Positions 35,011 through 42,606 of a stretch of DNA of 64,000 nt are shown piece after piece. This DNA comes from Modestobacter sp. VKM Ac-2977 (GTDB lineage Bacteria > Actinomycetota > Actinomycetes > Mycobacteriales > Geodermatophilaceae): positions 1,501,238 through 1,565,237 of the forward strand of contig NZ_JAPVBQ010000001.1 of the NCBI RefSeq assembly GCF_026968045.1, given 5' to 3'. The notes under the pieces are model-generated. The model ran no database searches, was not told the origin of the DNA, and saw nothing but the letters and a program-made list of their open reading frames with translations. Position numbers and translations under genes: made by a program. Within the stretch, counting starts at the first letter, position 1; each line of letters opens with the position of its first letter.

Positions 35011-35411
35011 TCGCCACCCACTCCGATGCCCCCGAGGCGCCCACCAGCGCACCGAAGGCCGGCACGCCGGCCACCGAGGTCGCCGACGGTGCGGCGGCCG
35101 GAGGAGCGGGCGTACCGCACGTGGTCGGCCGGGTGGACGACGTGCCGCCGGGGGAGGGCCGGGCGTTCGTCGCCGGCGACGTGCAGGTCGCGGTCTTCCG
35201 GCTGCGCGACGGGTCGCTGCACGCCACCCAGGCGGCCTGCCCGCACTCCGGTGGGCCGCTGGCCGACGGGCAGACCGACGCCTCGGTGCTGGTCTGCCCG
35301 CTGCACCTGTACGCGTTCCGCTGGACCGACGGCGCCTGCACCGGTGCCGCGCCGCCGGTGCAGCTCTTCCCGGTCGCCGAGCAGGACGGCGCCCTCGTCG
35401 TCACCGTCTGA
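35007..35411 (+). CDS. nirD: Nitrite reductase small subunit, Rieske type
   Basis: A 134-residue protein starting at ATG 35007, overlapping the nirB stop (ATGA). After a disordered Ala/Pro-rich stretch of about 33 residues comes a Rieske fold with both cluster-binding motifs intact: CPHSGG (Cys and His) and CPLH (Cys and His). Many NirD proteins have lost these ligands, so here the small subunit probably carries a real [2Fe-2S] centre and passes electrons. Last gene of the operon. Confidence 0.9.
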   Translation: MIATHSDAPEAPTSAPKAGTPATEVADGAAAGGAGVPHVVGRVDDVPPGEGRAFVAGDVQVAVFRLRDGSLHATQAACPHSGGPLADGQTDASVLVCPLHLYAFRWTDGACTGAAPPVQLFPVAEQDGALVVTV

Positions 35412-35413
35412 CA

Positions 35414-35467
35414 GGCCCCGCTGCCCCCACCACTCGCTCGCTCGCGGCGGGACCCTGCATCGGGGCC
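35414..35467. terminator. Stem-loop after nirD
   Basis: GGCCCCG-C-TGC (35414-35424) pairs with GCA-T-CGGGGCC (35457-35467), one mismatch, with a 32-nt loop. Lies between the convergent nirD and DUF2000 genes. Confidence 0.45.
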
Positions 35468-35468
35468 G

Positions 35469-35900
35469 TCAGGGGTGCATGCGGGCGCCCTTCATCACCT
35501 TGTCAACGGCGTTCTTCGGGCCGTGCACGGCGAGGCCCACCAGGCCCAGGTCGGCGCCGGCGACCGCGCGGACCGCGGCCCGGTTCTGCACGTCACCCGG
35601 TGTGCTGAAGAGCTCCGCGGTGAAGACGGCGGGGGTCAGCGACCGCTCCAGCGCCCGGGTGCGGGCGGTGCGCAGCAGCTCGCCCGGCCCGGCGAGCACG
35701 AGCACCGGCTGGCGCAGCATCGGCAGGTAGCCGGTGTCGTCGGCGTCCGCATAGGGCTCGCCCACCAGTTCCGGCCCGGTCGCGGTGATGCCGCTGACCA
35801 GGAAGGCGGTGACGTTCAGCGACTGCCACGGGGCGAGGTCCTCGCGCAGCAGGACGGCGATCTTGGTGGCCCAGCGGGGCGCCTCGGCGGGGGTGTCCAT
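35469..35900 (-). CDS. DUF2000 domain-containing protein
   Basis: A 143-residue protein with the DUF2000 pattern: TKIAVLLREDLAPWQSLNVT near the start, then PMLRQPVLVLAG, and AVHGPKNAVDKVMKGARMHP at the end. The fold is peptidyl-tRNA-hydrolase-2-like; function unproven. ATG at 35900 is 49 bp from the divergent AraC gene, so one short region must hold both promoters and the AraC operator. The pair DUF2000 and AraC regulator is the likely functional unit. Confidence 0.85.
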   Translation of the reverse strand: MDTPAEAPRWATKIAVLLREDLAPWQSLNVTAFLVSGITATGPELVGEPYADADDTGYLPMLRQPVLVLAGPGELLRTARTRALERSLTPAVFTAELFSTPGDVQNRAAVRAVAGADLGLVGLAVHGPKNAVDKVMKGARMHP

Positions 35901-35949
35901 GCTGCTCAGCGTCGGGCCCCGCCGTCCGCGGGTCTTGTACGTTCCCGAC

Positions 35950-36750
35950 GTGAGCGAGGTGGTCGCCTGGCGGCCGGACGTGCCCGGCCTGACCGAGGTC
36001 TTCCACGCCCACTTCACCGACCACGTCTACCCCTCGCACACCCACGAGGCCTGGACGCTGCTGCTGGTCGACGACGGGGTGGTCCGCTACGACCTGGACC
36101 GGCACGCGCACGGCGCCTCCCGTGCGGAGGTCACGCTGCTGCCGCCGGGCGTGCCGCACGACGGCCGGTCGCAGTCGCCCGACGGGTTCCGCAAGCGGGT
36201 GCTCTACCTGGCCGCCGACACCCTCGGCGCCGACCGTGTCGGGGTGGCCGTCGACCAGCCGGGGTTCGACGACGACGCACTGCGCACCCGGCTCTCCGCG
36301 CTGCACGCCGCGCTGCGCCCCGGTGGCGACGCACTGGAGGCGCAGAGCCGGTGGGCCTTCGTGCGGGAGCGGCTGGTCCAGCACCTGGACCGCGCCGTGA
36401 CCACTCCGCCGGGGGCGCGGGACGAGGCCCTGGCCGACCGGGTGCGCGACCTGCTGGACGCCCGGGTGGCCGAAGGGCTGGCGCTGGACGAGGCGGCAGC
36501 GCTGTTCGGCGTCTCCGCCACCCACGTCGTGCGGGCGTTCACCCGGCGGCACGGGCTGCCGCCGCACCGCTACCTGACCGGACGGCGCATCGACCTGGCC
36601 CGGCGGCTGCTGCTGGACGGGATGCCGGCCGCCGAGGTGGCCGGCGCGGCCGGGTTCGCCGACCAGTCGCACCTGACCCGGCACTTCCGGCGGATGATCG
36701 CGACGACGCCGGCGGCCTATGCGCGGTCCGCGACGCGCTCCGCCGGCTGA
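35950..36750 (+). CDS. AraC family transcriptional regulator
   Basis: A 266-residue regulator with an N-terminal cupin-type sensor (HFTDHVYPSHTHEAWTLLLV, with metal-like His residues) and two C-terminal AraC helix-turn-helix motifs (LDEAAALFGVSATHVVRAF and AAEVAGAAGFADQSHLTRHF, followed by TPAAYAR). GTG at 35950 is used; no upstream alternative has a better site. Divergent from the DUF2000 gene, which is its probable target. Confidence 0.9.
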   Translation: MSEVVAWRPDVPGLTEVFHAHFTDHVYPSHTHEAWTLLLVDDGVVRYDLDRHAHGASRAEVTLLPPGVPHDGRSQSPDGFRKRVLYLAADTLGADRVGVAVDQPGFDDDALRTRLSALHAALRPGGDALEAQSRWAFVRERLVQHLDRAVTTPPGARDEALADRVRDLLDARVAEGLALDEAAALFGVSATHVVRAFTRRHGLPPHRYLTGRRIDLARRLLLDGMPAAEVAGAAGFADQSHLTRHFRRMIATTPAAYARSATRSAG

Positions 36751-36820
36751 CGCTCCGCCCGGACCGCGACGCCGCGGAGGAGGAGCACCCGGATCAGGCG
36801 AGGCGCTTGGGGCAGGGAGT

Positions 36821-36846
36821 CCACGGTCACGGAGCCGGGACCGTGG
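36821..36846. terminator. Stem-loop overlapping the 3' end of a minus-strand gene
   Basis: CCACGGTC (36821-36828) pairs with GACCGTGG (36839-36846) over a 10-nt loop, including the stop codon of the small secreted protein gene. It lies between that gene and the convergent AraC gene. Confidence 0.4.
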
Positions 36847-37237
36847 CCGTCGCCTCGAGCGGCCCGCCGCACTCCGCGCTGCCGCCGACCCTGACCCAGT
36901 CGAGGTCCAGCTCGGCCCGGCCGAGCGCGGCAACGTCCGTAGCGAGCACGGTGACCGTGACGGACTCCGGCGCGCCCATCAAGGGCACGGACGCCGCGGC
37001 ACCGGCCAGGTGGACGGTGACCGCGTCCGGTTCCTCGTCGGACGGGGTCATCGGCACCGGGCCGCACGGCGACGGGCACTCGATCCGGACGGCGCCGGCA
37101 GCGGGCCAGCCCTCGGCTAGCTCGACGACGAGCCCGTTGCTCCAGCCGATCGCCGGGCAGGCCAGTTCCCCGCCCCCGCGCGTCGCGAGCAGCAGGAGGG
37201 CCACCACCCCGAGCACGAAGGCGACGAGGCCCTTCAC
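36827..37237 (-). CDS. Hypothetical secreted or membrane-anchored protein
   Basis: A 136-residue protein with an N-terminal hydrophobic segment (MKGLVAFVLGVVALLLLATR) that looks like a signal anchor, then an extracytoplasmic part with four or more cysteines (CPAIGW, CPSPCG, ECGGP) that may form disulfides. GTG at 37237 overlaps the stop of the small upstream gene (GTGA). Last gene of the sigma/anti-sigma operon. Family unknown. Confidence 0.65.
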   Translation of the reverse strand: MKGLVAFVLGVVALLLLATRGGGELACPAIGWSNGLVVELAEGWPAAGAVRIECPSPCGPVPMTPSDEEPDAVTVHLAGAAASVPLMGAPESVTVTVLATDVAALGRAELDLDWVRVGGSAECGGPLEATATVPAP

Positions 37238-37377
37238 GGCGCCGCGGCCAGGGCCGGGAGCGCCTCCACCGGCCGCAGCGGCGGCGGACGACGGCGGCGC
37301 GCGGCGGTCCCGCGGGACCGGGCCTCCTCGGCCAGCTGGCGGGCGGCGATCACGGAGGCCGGCTCCGGCGTCGCCAC
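37234..37377 (-). CDS. Small basic protein in the sigma-factor operon (47 residues)
   Basis: A short frame from GTG at 37377 to TGA at 37234. It begins MATPEPASVIAARQLAEEAR and continues with an arginine/proline-rich stretch. The start is one base after the anti-sigma stop and the stop overlaps the next start by 4 bp. Such exact packing on both sides, plus GGCGGGAAC before the GTG, supports a real gene. No known motif. Confidence 0.5.
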   Translation of the reverse strand: MATPEPASVIAARQLAEEARSRGTAARRRRPPPLRPVEALPALAAAP

Positions 37378-37378
37378 G

Positions 37379-38833
37379 TCAGTTCCCGCCCGACGGGGTC
37401 GCGTCGAGCGACTCCATGTCGGCGTGCCCCATCGGCTCGGTGCGGCCCAGCGACGTCCCGTCGGGCGCCAGGAACTCCACGGCCGTCAGGTCCTCGAACG
37501 GTTGCAGCACCGCGACACCGCCGACCAGCGGCTGCGCGGTCGCCTGGGAGCCGGTGCCGTCGACCAGCAACGCGGTGGTGGCCGCCGACGGACCGACGAG
37601 AACCAGGCTGTCGACCGGCTCGGTGCCCTCGAGGAACGGCGTGCTGCACTCCACCGCGAACAGCTGCTCGGCCAGCGGTGGAGCAGCCGGGCGGAGATCG
37701 GTCCCGCACCAGGTGCTGACGACGGACCCGTCGGGCAGGTCCCGGCCGAGGAGCGCCGTCAGGTACACCGCACCCGAGGGCAGGGTGGCGCCGAGCAGCT
37801 GCACCCGCGCCGTCTGCCCGCTCGGGGCGGGGACGTCGCCGGCCCAGACGACGCTGAAGGCGACGTCGTCCGGGGACAGCCCGGTGCTCGTCAGCGCGTC
37901 GTCGACGCCTCGGTCGAGGACGGCATCGGCACCGGTCGCTCCCGTCGTTCCGCGCAGCCACTCGATCGGCACCTCCGGCGTCGTCCGGGACCAGTCCGAG
38001 CGGTGCGTCGTGGGCATGGCGGTGACCACCTCGGCGCCGTCCCGCACCACCCGGAAGCGCAGTGCCTCGGCATAGGTGCCCGACGCGGGGGGCAGCGCCA
38101 GCACCGCCACGCCGTCCGGCGCGTCGACGGGCTCGAACTCGCGGCTGACCGTGCCGTCGGCGGCCACCAGCGGGCGCTCGGACACCTGGATCTCGTCGCC
38201 CGGTGCGGCGACGACCACCAGCGCTCCCGTCGAGGCGTCCGAGAGCGCCAGCGACATGGTGGTGTCCACCCCGCCCGACAGGCCGGCAGGCTGGAGCTGG
38301 TCCGCGGTGGCGCCGGGCGGGCCGGTGAACCAGGCCGCGGCCAGGCCGGAGCCGACGGGCGGCTCGGGCTGGATCGTGTCCTGCCCGAGCACCAGTGCCC
38401 AGCGCCCGCCGGTCACGTCGCCGGCGAAGACCACCTGCCGGCTGTCCAGCGGCGGCTCGGTCGCGGCCGTGGGCCGGTTCGGGTCGTCTGCCTCGGTCCA
38501 GCTGAGCCGGCGCGCACCGTCGACGAACGCAGCATCGCCGGCCAGCGAGCCGCGGGCCGGGCCGGCCAGGACGTCGACCGCCGCGGCCGCGGACTCCCGG
38601 CCCGCCGCGTCGGCGCCGATCGCGGTGGCCGGCTCGGCCGACGGGCCGTCCAGGACGGTCGAGGTCAGCACGACGAGGCCGGTCACCGCGGCGGCCACCG
38701 CCGCCGTCCCGATGTTCTGCCGACGCTGGGTGCGGTGCCGGGCCACGACCACCTGGGCCAGCTGCTCGCGCGGACGGGGCGCGGTGCGCTCGGCCAGCCG
38801 GGCCAGTCGTTCCTGGAGCTCGACGTCGTCCAT
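37379..38833 (-). CDS. Putative anti-sigma or sigma-linked membrane protein
   Basis: A 484-residue protein. A cytoplasmic N-terminus of about 40 residues (ELQERLARLAERTAPRPREQ) is followed by one membrane segment (TAAVAAAVTGLVVLTSTVL) and a large extracytoplasmic domain of unknown fold with two cysteines (TWCGTDLRP, AVECSTPF). This layout and the overlap with a sigma-factor gene (TGATG) indicate a partner that restrains the sigma factor, although no zinc-binding anti-sigma motif (HxxxCxxC) is present. ATG at 38833; a GTG directly before it is possible. Confidence 0.7.
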   Translation of the reverse strand: MDDVELQERLARLAERTAPRPREQLAQVVVARHRTQRRQNIGTAAVAAAVTGLVVLTSTVLDGPSAEPATAIGADAAGRESAAAAVDVLAGPARGSLAGDAAFVDGARRLSWTEADDPNRPTAATEPPLDSRQVVFAGDVTGGRWALVLGQDTIQPEPPVGSGLAAAWFTGPPGATADQLQPAGLSGGVDTTMSLALSDASTGALVVVAAPGDEIQVSERPLVAADGTVSREFEPVDAPDGVAVLALPPASGTYAEALRFRVVRDGAEVVTAMPTTHRSDWSRTTPEVPIEWLRGTTGATGADAVLDRGVDDALTSTGLSPDDVAFSVVWAGDVPAPSGQTARVQLLGATLPSGAVYLTALLGRDLPDGSVVSTWCGTDLRPAAPPLAEQLFAVECSTPFLEGTEPVDSLVLVGPSAATTALLVDGTGSQATAQPLVGGVAVLQPFEDLTAVEFLAPDGTSLGRTEPMGHADMESLDATPSGGN

Positions 38834-39333
38834 CACGCACCCTCCTCGGCGTGGGTCAGCACGGGGTCGGCCAGCGCCGCGCGCAGCCGCTGCAGGCCGC
38901 GCGCCGTCTGGGTGTTCACGGTGCTGGGGGAGCAGCCCATCGCCTCGGCGGCCTGCTGCTCGGAGAGGTCGGCGTAGTAGCGCAGCACGACGGCGGTGCG
39001 CATCCGCGGGGGCAGTGACCGCAGCGCGGCGCGGAGCTCCTCGTCGGTGTCCGGGGCGACCGTGGGGTCGGCCCGGTCGGGCAGCGCCTCGACGACCTGC
39101 TCGGTGGTCGACAGCCGCCGTCGCCAGCTGGTGTGGGTGGTGACCAGCACCCGCCGCACGTACGCCGTCGGCTCGCCGGAGCGGGTGATCCGGCCCCAGT
39201 GCCGGTAGGTCTTCAGCAGGGCTGTCTGCACCAGGTCCTCCGCATGGCCGCGGTCACCGGCGAGCAGCACGGCCAGCCGCAGCAGGCCGGGCTGTTCCCG
39301 GGACACGAAGTCCTCGAAGCCCGCGCCGTCCAC
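38833..39333 (-). CDS. SigE-family RNA polymerase sigma factor
   Basis: A 166-residue group IV sigma factor of the actinobacterial SigE family. Region 2 includes AGDRGHAEDLVQTALLKTYR and WRRR; region 4 has LPPRMRTAVVLRYYADLSEQ and AAEAMGCSPSTVNTQTARGL. GTG at 39333 has GGAAGGGGACGG upstream; a start further upstream would only add low-complexity residues. First gene of a four-gene overlapping operon with its membrane partner. Confidence 0.88.
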   Translation of the reverse strand: MDGAGFEDFVSREQPGLLRLAVLLAGDRGHAEDLVQTALLKTYRHWGRITRSGEPTAYVRRVLVTTHTSWRRRLSTTEQVVEALPDRADPTVAPDTDEELRAALRSLPPRMRTAVVLRYYADLSEQQAAEAMGCSPSTVNTQTARGLQRLRAALADPVLTHAEEGA

Positions 39334-39404
39334 GCCGTCCGTCCCCTTCCGCCGGTCTCTCACCCCTCTACACGCGGTGAGCGGCACAGCAGACCCACAG
39401 CGCC

Positions 39405-39419
39405 GATCACGAGGTGATC
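39405..39419. promoter_or_regulatory. Small palindrome GATCAC-GAG-GTGATC
   Basis: Six-base perfect arms around a 3-bp centre, about 72 bp before the sigma gene start and 18 bp after the stop of the next minus-strand gene. It could be an operator for the sigma operon or a weak terminator. Confidence 0.35.
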
Positions 39420-39436
39420 ACGATGCGGCGCACGGT

Positions 39437-40231
39437 TCAGGCGGGCGGCAGCTCGAGGTCGGCGAGCGCGGTGGTGACGTCGTCCTCCCGGACGAAGTCC
39501 AGTGCCAGCAGCCGGTGCACGAGCACCCCGCGGCGGGTCAGCCGCAGGTCGGTCGGGCGCAGCCTGGGCCGGACGGCGCCGGGCCGGGAGACGACCGGTG
39601 CGGGGTCGAGCAGCCCGCTGCGCTGCAGGTCCGTGACGTCCTCCCGGGCTCCCCAGGCCCGCCAGCCACGGGGTACGTCCTCCAGCGCGCCCAGCGGCAG
39701 CGGGGCGCGGTCGCGCCGGCCGACGGCAGCCAGGAACACCAGCTGCCGCCAGCTGCACGACTCGGCCAGCTGCAGCGCCCGGGCGGCCAGCGCCACGTCG
39801 ATGTCGGGGGAGACGACGACCTCGGCGACCAGGTAGCCGAGGTGCCGGACCCGGCGTTCCTCGGTGGTCTCCCGGGCGGCCTGGACGACGTCCTCGACCA
39901 GCCGCTCGGCGGCCGACCGGGCCGCGGTGCTCACGCTGAAGAAGCCGTCGCTGCGCACCGCGCGGCCCTGGTGGGCGCGGGTGACCGACAGCTCGGCGGC
40001 GAAGGCGAGGGCGGCGCCGGCCCGCGCACGTTCCCAGGTCAGCGGCAGCTCGGCGGCCGAGGTGGCGGCGTCGCGGAGGCAGGCGGCCAGCCGGTCGTCC
40101 AGCCGCAGCGGGCTGGACCCGGGCTCGAAGAGCAGCCCGGCGACGGCCCGGGTCATCGACCCGGCGACCAGCTCCCCGGTCTCGACCAGGTCCCGGCCGG
40201 GCACGCGCTCATCGCCGATGGAGTCCCTCAC
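39437..40231 (-). CDS. Hypothetical protein, mostly helical
   Basis: A 264-residue soluble protein with no recognised family. It is rich in Ala, Arg and Leu helices; the C-terminal third contains TDLQRSGLL and LRLTRRGVLVHRLLALDFV, an arrangement that could be a winged-helix unit. GTG at 40231 is selected because the preceding residues look non-coding; no good ribosome-binding site is seen. It is transcribed alone, separated from narK by a strong stem-loop. Confidence 0.6.
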   Translation of the reverse strand: MRDSIGDERVPGRDLVETGELVAGSMTRAVAGLLFEPGSSPLRLDDRLAACLRDAATSAAELPLTWERARAGAALAFAAELSVTRAHQGRAVRSDGFFSVSTAARSAAERLVEDVVQAARETTEERRVRHLGYLVAEVVVSPDIDVALAARALQLAESCSWRQLVFLAAVGRRDRAPLPLGALEDVPRGWRAWGAREDVTDLQRSGLLDPAPVVSRPGAVRPRLRPTDLRLTRRGVLVHRLLALDFVREDDVTTALADLELPPA

Positions 40232-40305
40232 GCGGTGATCATGGCCCGCCGCGCCCGGTGACGCACCTGGCGCGGGCCCCGTCTCACCACGGCGGGGCAG
40301 CGCAC

Positions 40306-40340
40306 GGCCGCCCCGCACCCGGGGCGGGTGCGGGGCGGCC
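40306..40340 (-). terminator. Strong stem-loop after narK
   Basis: GGCCGCCCCGCACCCG (40306-40321) pairs perfectly with the mirrored arm 40325-40340 (16 bp) across a 3-nt GGG loop, 13 bp beyond the narK stop. No T tract. One of the most stable hairpins in the window. Confidence 0.7.
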
Positions 40341-40352
40341 GGGGACGATCGG

Positions 40353-41786
40353 TCAGACGCCGGCCTGCTGCATCAGGGTGCCGCGGCGCAGGTAGACGAA
40401 CCAGGTCACCGCCACGCAGGCGATGTAGAAGCCGCAGAACGCGCCGAGGGCGGTCACCACGCTGCCGGTGGCGAGGTAGGACTCCGACACGATCCGCGGG
40501 ATGAACACCGCCCCCAGCGCACCGACCGCGGAGATGATCCCGACGGCGGCGGCGGTGTCCCGCCGCGCCCGGTAGAGGACCTGCGCGGGGGAGTCCGTGG
40601 ACCGCGACGCGGCCGCCTCGGCCCGGTAGATGATCGGGATCATCCGGTAGGTCGACCCGTTGGTCATGCCCACGACGGCGAACAGCACCAGGAAGCTGGC
40701 CAGGAACCCGCCGAAGCTCCCCGCCCCGAGCGCGGCGATGGCGGCGCCGATCGCCACGGCCTGGCCGATGAACGTCACGATCGTGACCTTCGCACCGCCC
40801 ACCCGGTCGGCGAGCCACCCGCCGAAGGGCCGGGACAGGGAGCCGACCAGCGGCCCGAGGAAGGCGTAGCGGTAGGTGTCGGCGGCGAACTCGTTGGCCA
40901 GCACCAGCGGAAACGCCCCGGAGAAGCCGATGAAGGAGCCGAACGCGCCGATGTAGAGGAAGGACATGATCCAGGTCTGCTTGCGCCGAGCGATGGCCGC
41001 CTGGTCGGCGATGTTGGCCTTCGCCCCGGACAGGTTGTGCATCCCGAACCAGGCCCCGGCGATCGCCAGGACGATGAACGGCACCCAGATCAGGGCCACG
41101 TTCTGCACGTACCGGGCGTCACCGCCGGCCGTCGTCCCCGTGCTCCCGCCGATCACCGCGATGGTGCCGGCGGTGACGGCGAGCGGGCCGACGAGCTGGA
41201 TGATCGCCACGCCGATGTTGCCGCCGGCGGCGTTCAGGCCGAGCGCGAAGCCCTTCTCCTTGTCCGGGTAGAAGAAGGAGATGTTGGCCATCGAGGAGGC
41301 GAAGTTGCCGCCGCCGAAGCCGCAGGTGATCGCGGTGAGCACCCAGAACCAGTAGGGCTGGCCGGTCGTCGCGGCGACCACGAGCATCGTCACCGGCACC
41401 AGCAGCAGCGCCGCGCTGACGACCGTCCAGTTCCGGCCACCGACCAGGGCCGGCATGAAGGTGTAGGGCACCCGCATGATCGCGCCGACCAGGCCGGCGG
41501 TGGCGACCAGCCAGAACAGCTGGTCGCTGGTGAAGCCGTAGCCGATCGAGGCCAGCACGGCGGTGGCGACGCTGAACATCTGCCAGACGCTGAACCCGAT
41601 GTTCTCCGCGAGCACCGACCACACCAGGTTCCGGCGGGCGACCGGCTTGCCCTGCGGTGAGGCCCAGAACGCCGGGTCCTCCGGGGCGTAGTCGTCGATC
41701 CACCGGCCGCCCCGGGTTGCGGGGGATGGATCGGCGGGAGGGGCGGCAGTGGGTGCGCCCGGGCGGTGGAGCTGGGTCTCGGTCAT
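40353..41786 (-). CDS. narK: Nitrate/nitrite transporter NarK (NNP family)
   Basis: A 477-residue MFS protein of the nitrate/nitrite porter family with 12 membrane segments. The nitrate signature GGGNFASSMANISFFYP is in TM5, the substrate arginine region is MRVPYTFMPALVGGRNW, and a second conserved stretch is GSLSRPFGGWLADRVGG. It brings nitrate in and may export nitrite. An unusually long N-terminal tail (about 45 residues) is hydrophilic. The promoter region shares a spaced motif series with nasA and cynS. Confidence 0.93.
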   Translation of the reverse strand: MTETQLHRPGAPTAAPPADPSPATRGGRWIDDYAPEDPAFWASPQGKPVARRNLVWSVLAENIGFSVWQMFSVATAVLASIGYGFTSDQLFWLVATAGLVGAIMRVPYTFMPALVGGRNWTVVSAALLLVPVTMLVVAATTGQPYWFWVLTAITCGFGGGNFASSMANISFFYPDKEKGFALGLNAAGGNIGVAIIQLVGPLAVTAGTIAVIGGSTGTTAGGDARYVQNVALIWVPFIVLAIAGAWFGMHNLSGAKANIADQAAIARRKQTWIMSFLYIGAFGSFIGFSGAFPLVLANEFAADTYRYAFLGPLVGSLSRPFGGWLADRVGGAKVTIVTFIGQAVAIGAAIAALGAGSFGGFLASFLVLFAVVGMTNGSTYRMIPIIYRAEAAASRSTDSPAQVLYRARRDTAAAVGIISAVGALGAVFIPRIVSESYLATGSVVTALGAFCGFYIACVAVTWFVYLRRGTLMQQAGV

Positions 41787-41851
41787 GAGGTCATCCCTGG
41801 TCAGCGGCCGGTCGGCGGGGCGCCCGCCCGGCTGGGACGGCGCCGGGGACG

Positions 41852-41905
41852 ACGCTAGGAACGGGGCGTTTCCACCCGACCGCAGCGGCGTGACCGGTGC
41901 GGTAC
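41852..41905 (-). promoter_or_regulatory. Putative GlnR-type boxes and -10 of narK
   Basis: Reading the minus strand: GTACC (41905-41901), GTCAC (41894-41890), GCGGT (41883-41879), GAAAC (41872-41868), each at an 11-bp step, then 10 bp and TAGCGT (41857-41852), a good TANNNT -10. The predicted RNA start is about 60 nt before the narK ATG. The match to the cynS promoter is exact in spacing and in GTCAC, GAAAC and CCTAGCGT. Confidence 0.65.
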
Positions 41906-41987
41906 ATGCCCCGCACGGGCTGCCGGACGACGCTGTGAGGCCCGGGAAGCCCCCGGTGCGGGGCGGGTGGTCCTACCGTCCAGGGGC

Positions 41988-42515
41988 ATGACGGACCGAC
42001 TCGTGCTGCCCGTGCTGCTCCGCGGCTGGGACGAGGCACGCGGACGACTGGACCAGCGGCTGACCGGGCTGGACGACGCCGAGTACCTCGACGAGCCGGT
42101 GGACGGCGCCTGGTCGGTGCGCCGCGGGGACGACGGCGGCTGGACCGCGGACTGGGTCCACCCGGCCCCCGACCCGGCGCCGGTCACCACGATCGCCTGG
42201 CGGCTGTGGCACCTGGCCTCGGACTGCTTCGCCGACTACCTCGCCCGGACGCCGTCCGGGCGGCCGTTGGCGGTGACCGGCCGGGAGTGGCAGGGCGACG
42301 CGGCCTCCGCGCTGCGGGACCTGGACACGGCCGCGACCGCCTTCCGCACGGCGATGACCGGCCTGGGGGAGGAGGGGATGTGGCGGCCCCTCGGACCGGA
42401 CTGGGGGCCCTACGCCGACGCCGGCTGGGCCGACCTGCTGGTGCACGCCACCGACGAGCTGGCCCACCACGGTGCGGAGATCGCCCTGCTCCGTGACCTC
42501 TACCGCTGGCGCTGA
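41988..42515 (+). CDS. DinB family protein
   Basis: A 175-residue four-helix-bundle protein of the DinB/YfiT metalloenzyme superfamily. Putative metal histidines lie in IAWRLWHLASD and in VHATDELAHHGAEIALLRD. Actinobacterial members include thiol-dependent (mycothiol, bacillithiol) transferases, but this one is not assignable further. ATG at 41988 is preferred over an upstream GTG at 41967. It is divergent from narK and convergent with the FNT gene. Confidence 0.82.
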   Translation: MTDRLVLPVLLRGWDEARGRLDQRLTGLDDAEYLDEPVDGAWSVRRGDDGGWTADWVHPAPDPAPVTTIAWRLWHLASDCFADYLARTPSGRPLAVTGREWQGDAASALRDLDTAATAFRTAMTGLGEEGMWRPLGPDWGPYADAGWADLLVHATDELAHHGAEIALLRDLYRWR

Positions 42516-42529
42516 CGCCGGCCCTGGAC

Positions 42530-42574
42530 CGACGACGAGGCGACCCCCCGCGGAGAGGGACCGCCTCGTCGTCG
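42530..42574. terminator. Bidirectional stem-loop between DinB and FNT genes
   Basis: CGACGACGAGGCG (42530-42542) pairs with CGCCTCGTCGTCG (42562-42574), 13 perfect base pairs over a 19-nt loop, midway between two convergent stops. Confidence 0.62.
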
Positions 42575-42606
42575 TGCCGGGAGCGCCGCCGGCGCCGGGG
42601 GAGGGT

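Noticed and set aside
29339-35052. Long minus-strand frames opposite nasA and nirB
   Set aside because: Repetitive His/Gln/Val/Gly composition without domains; the plus-strand genes have complete cofactor motifs.
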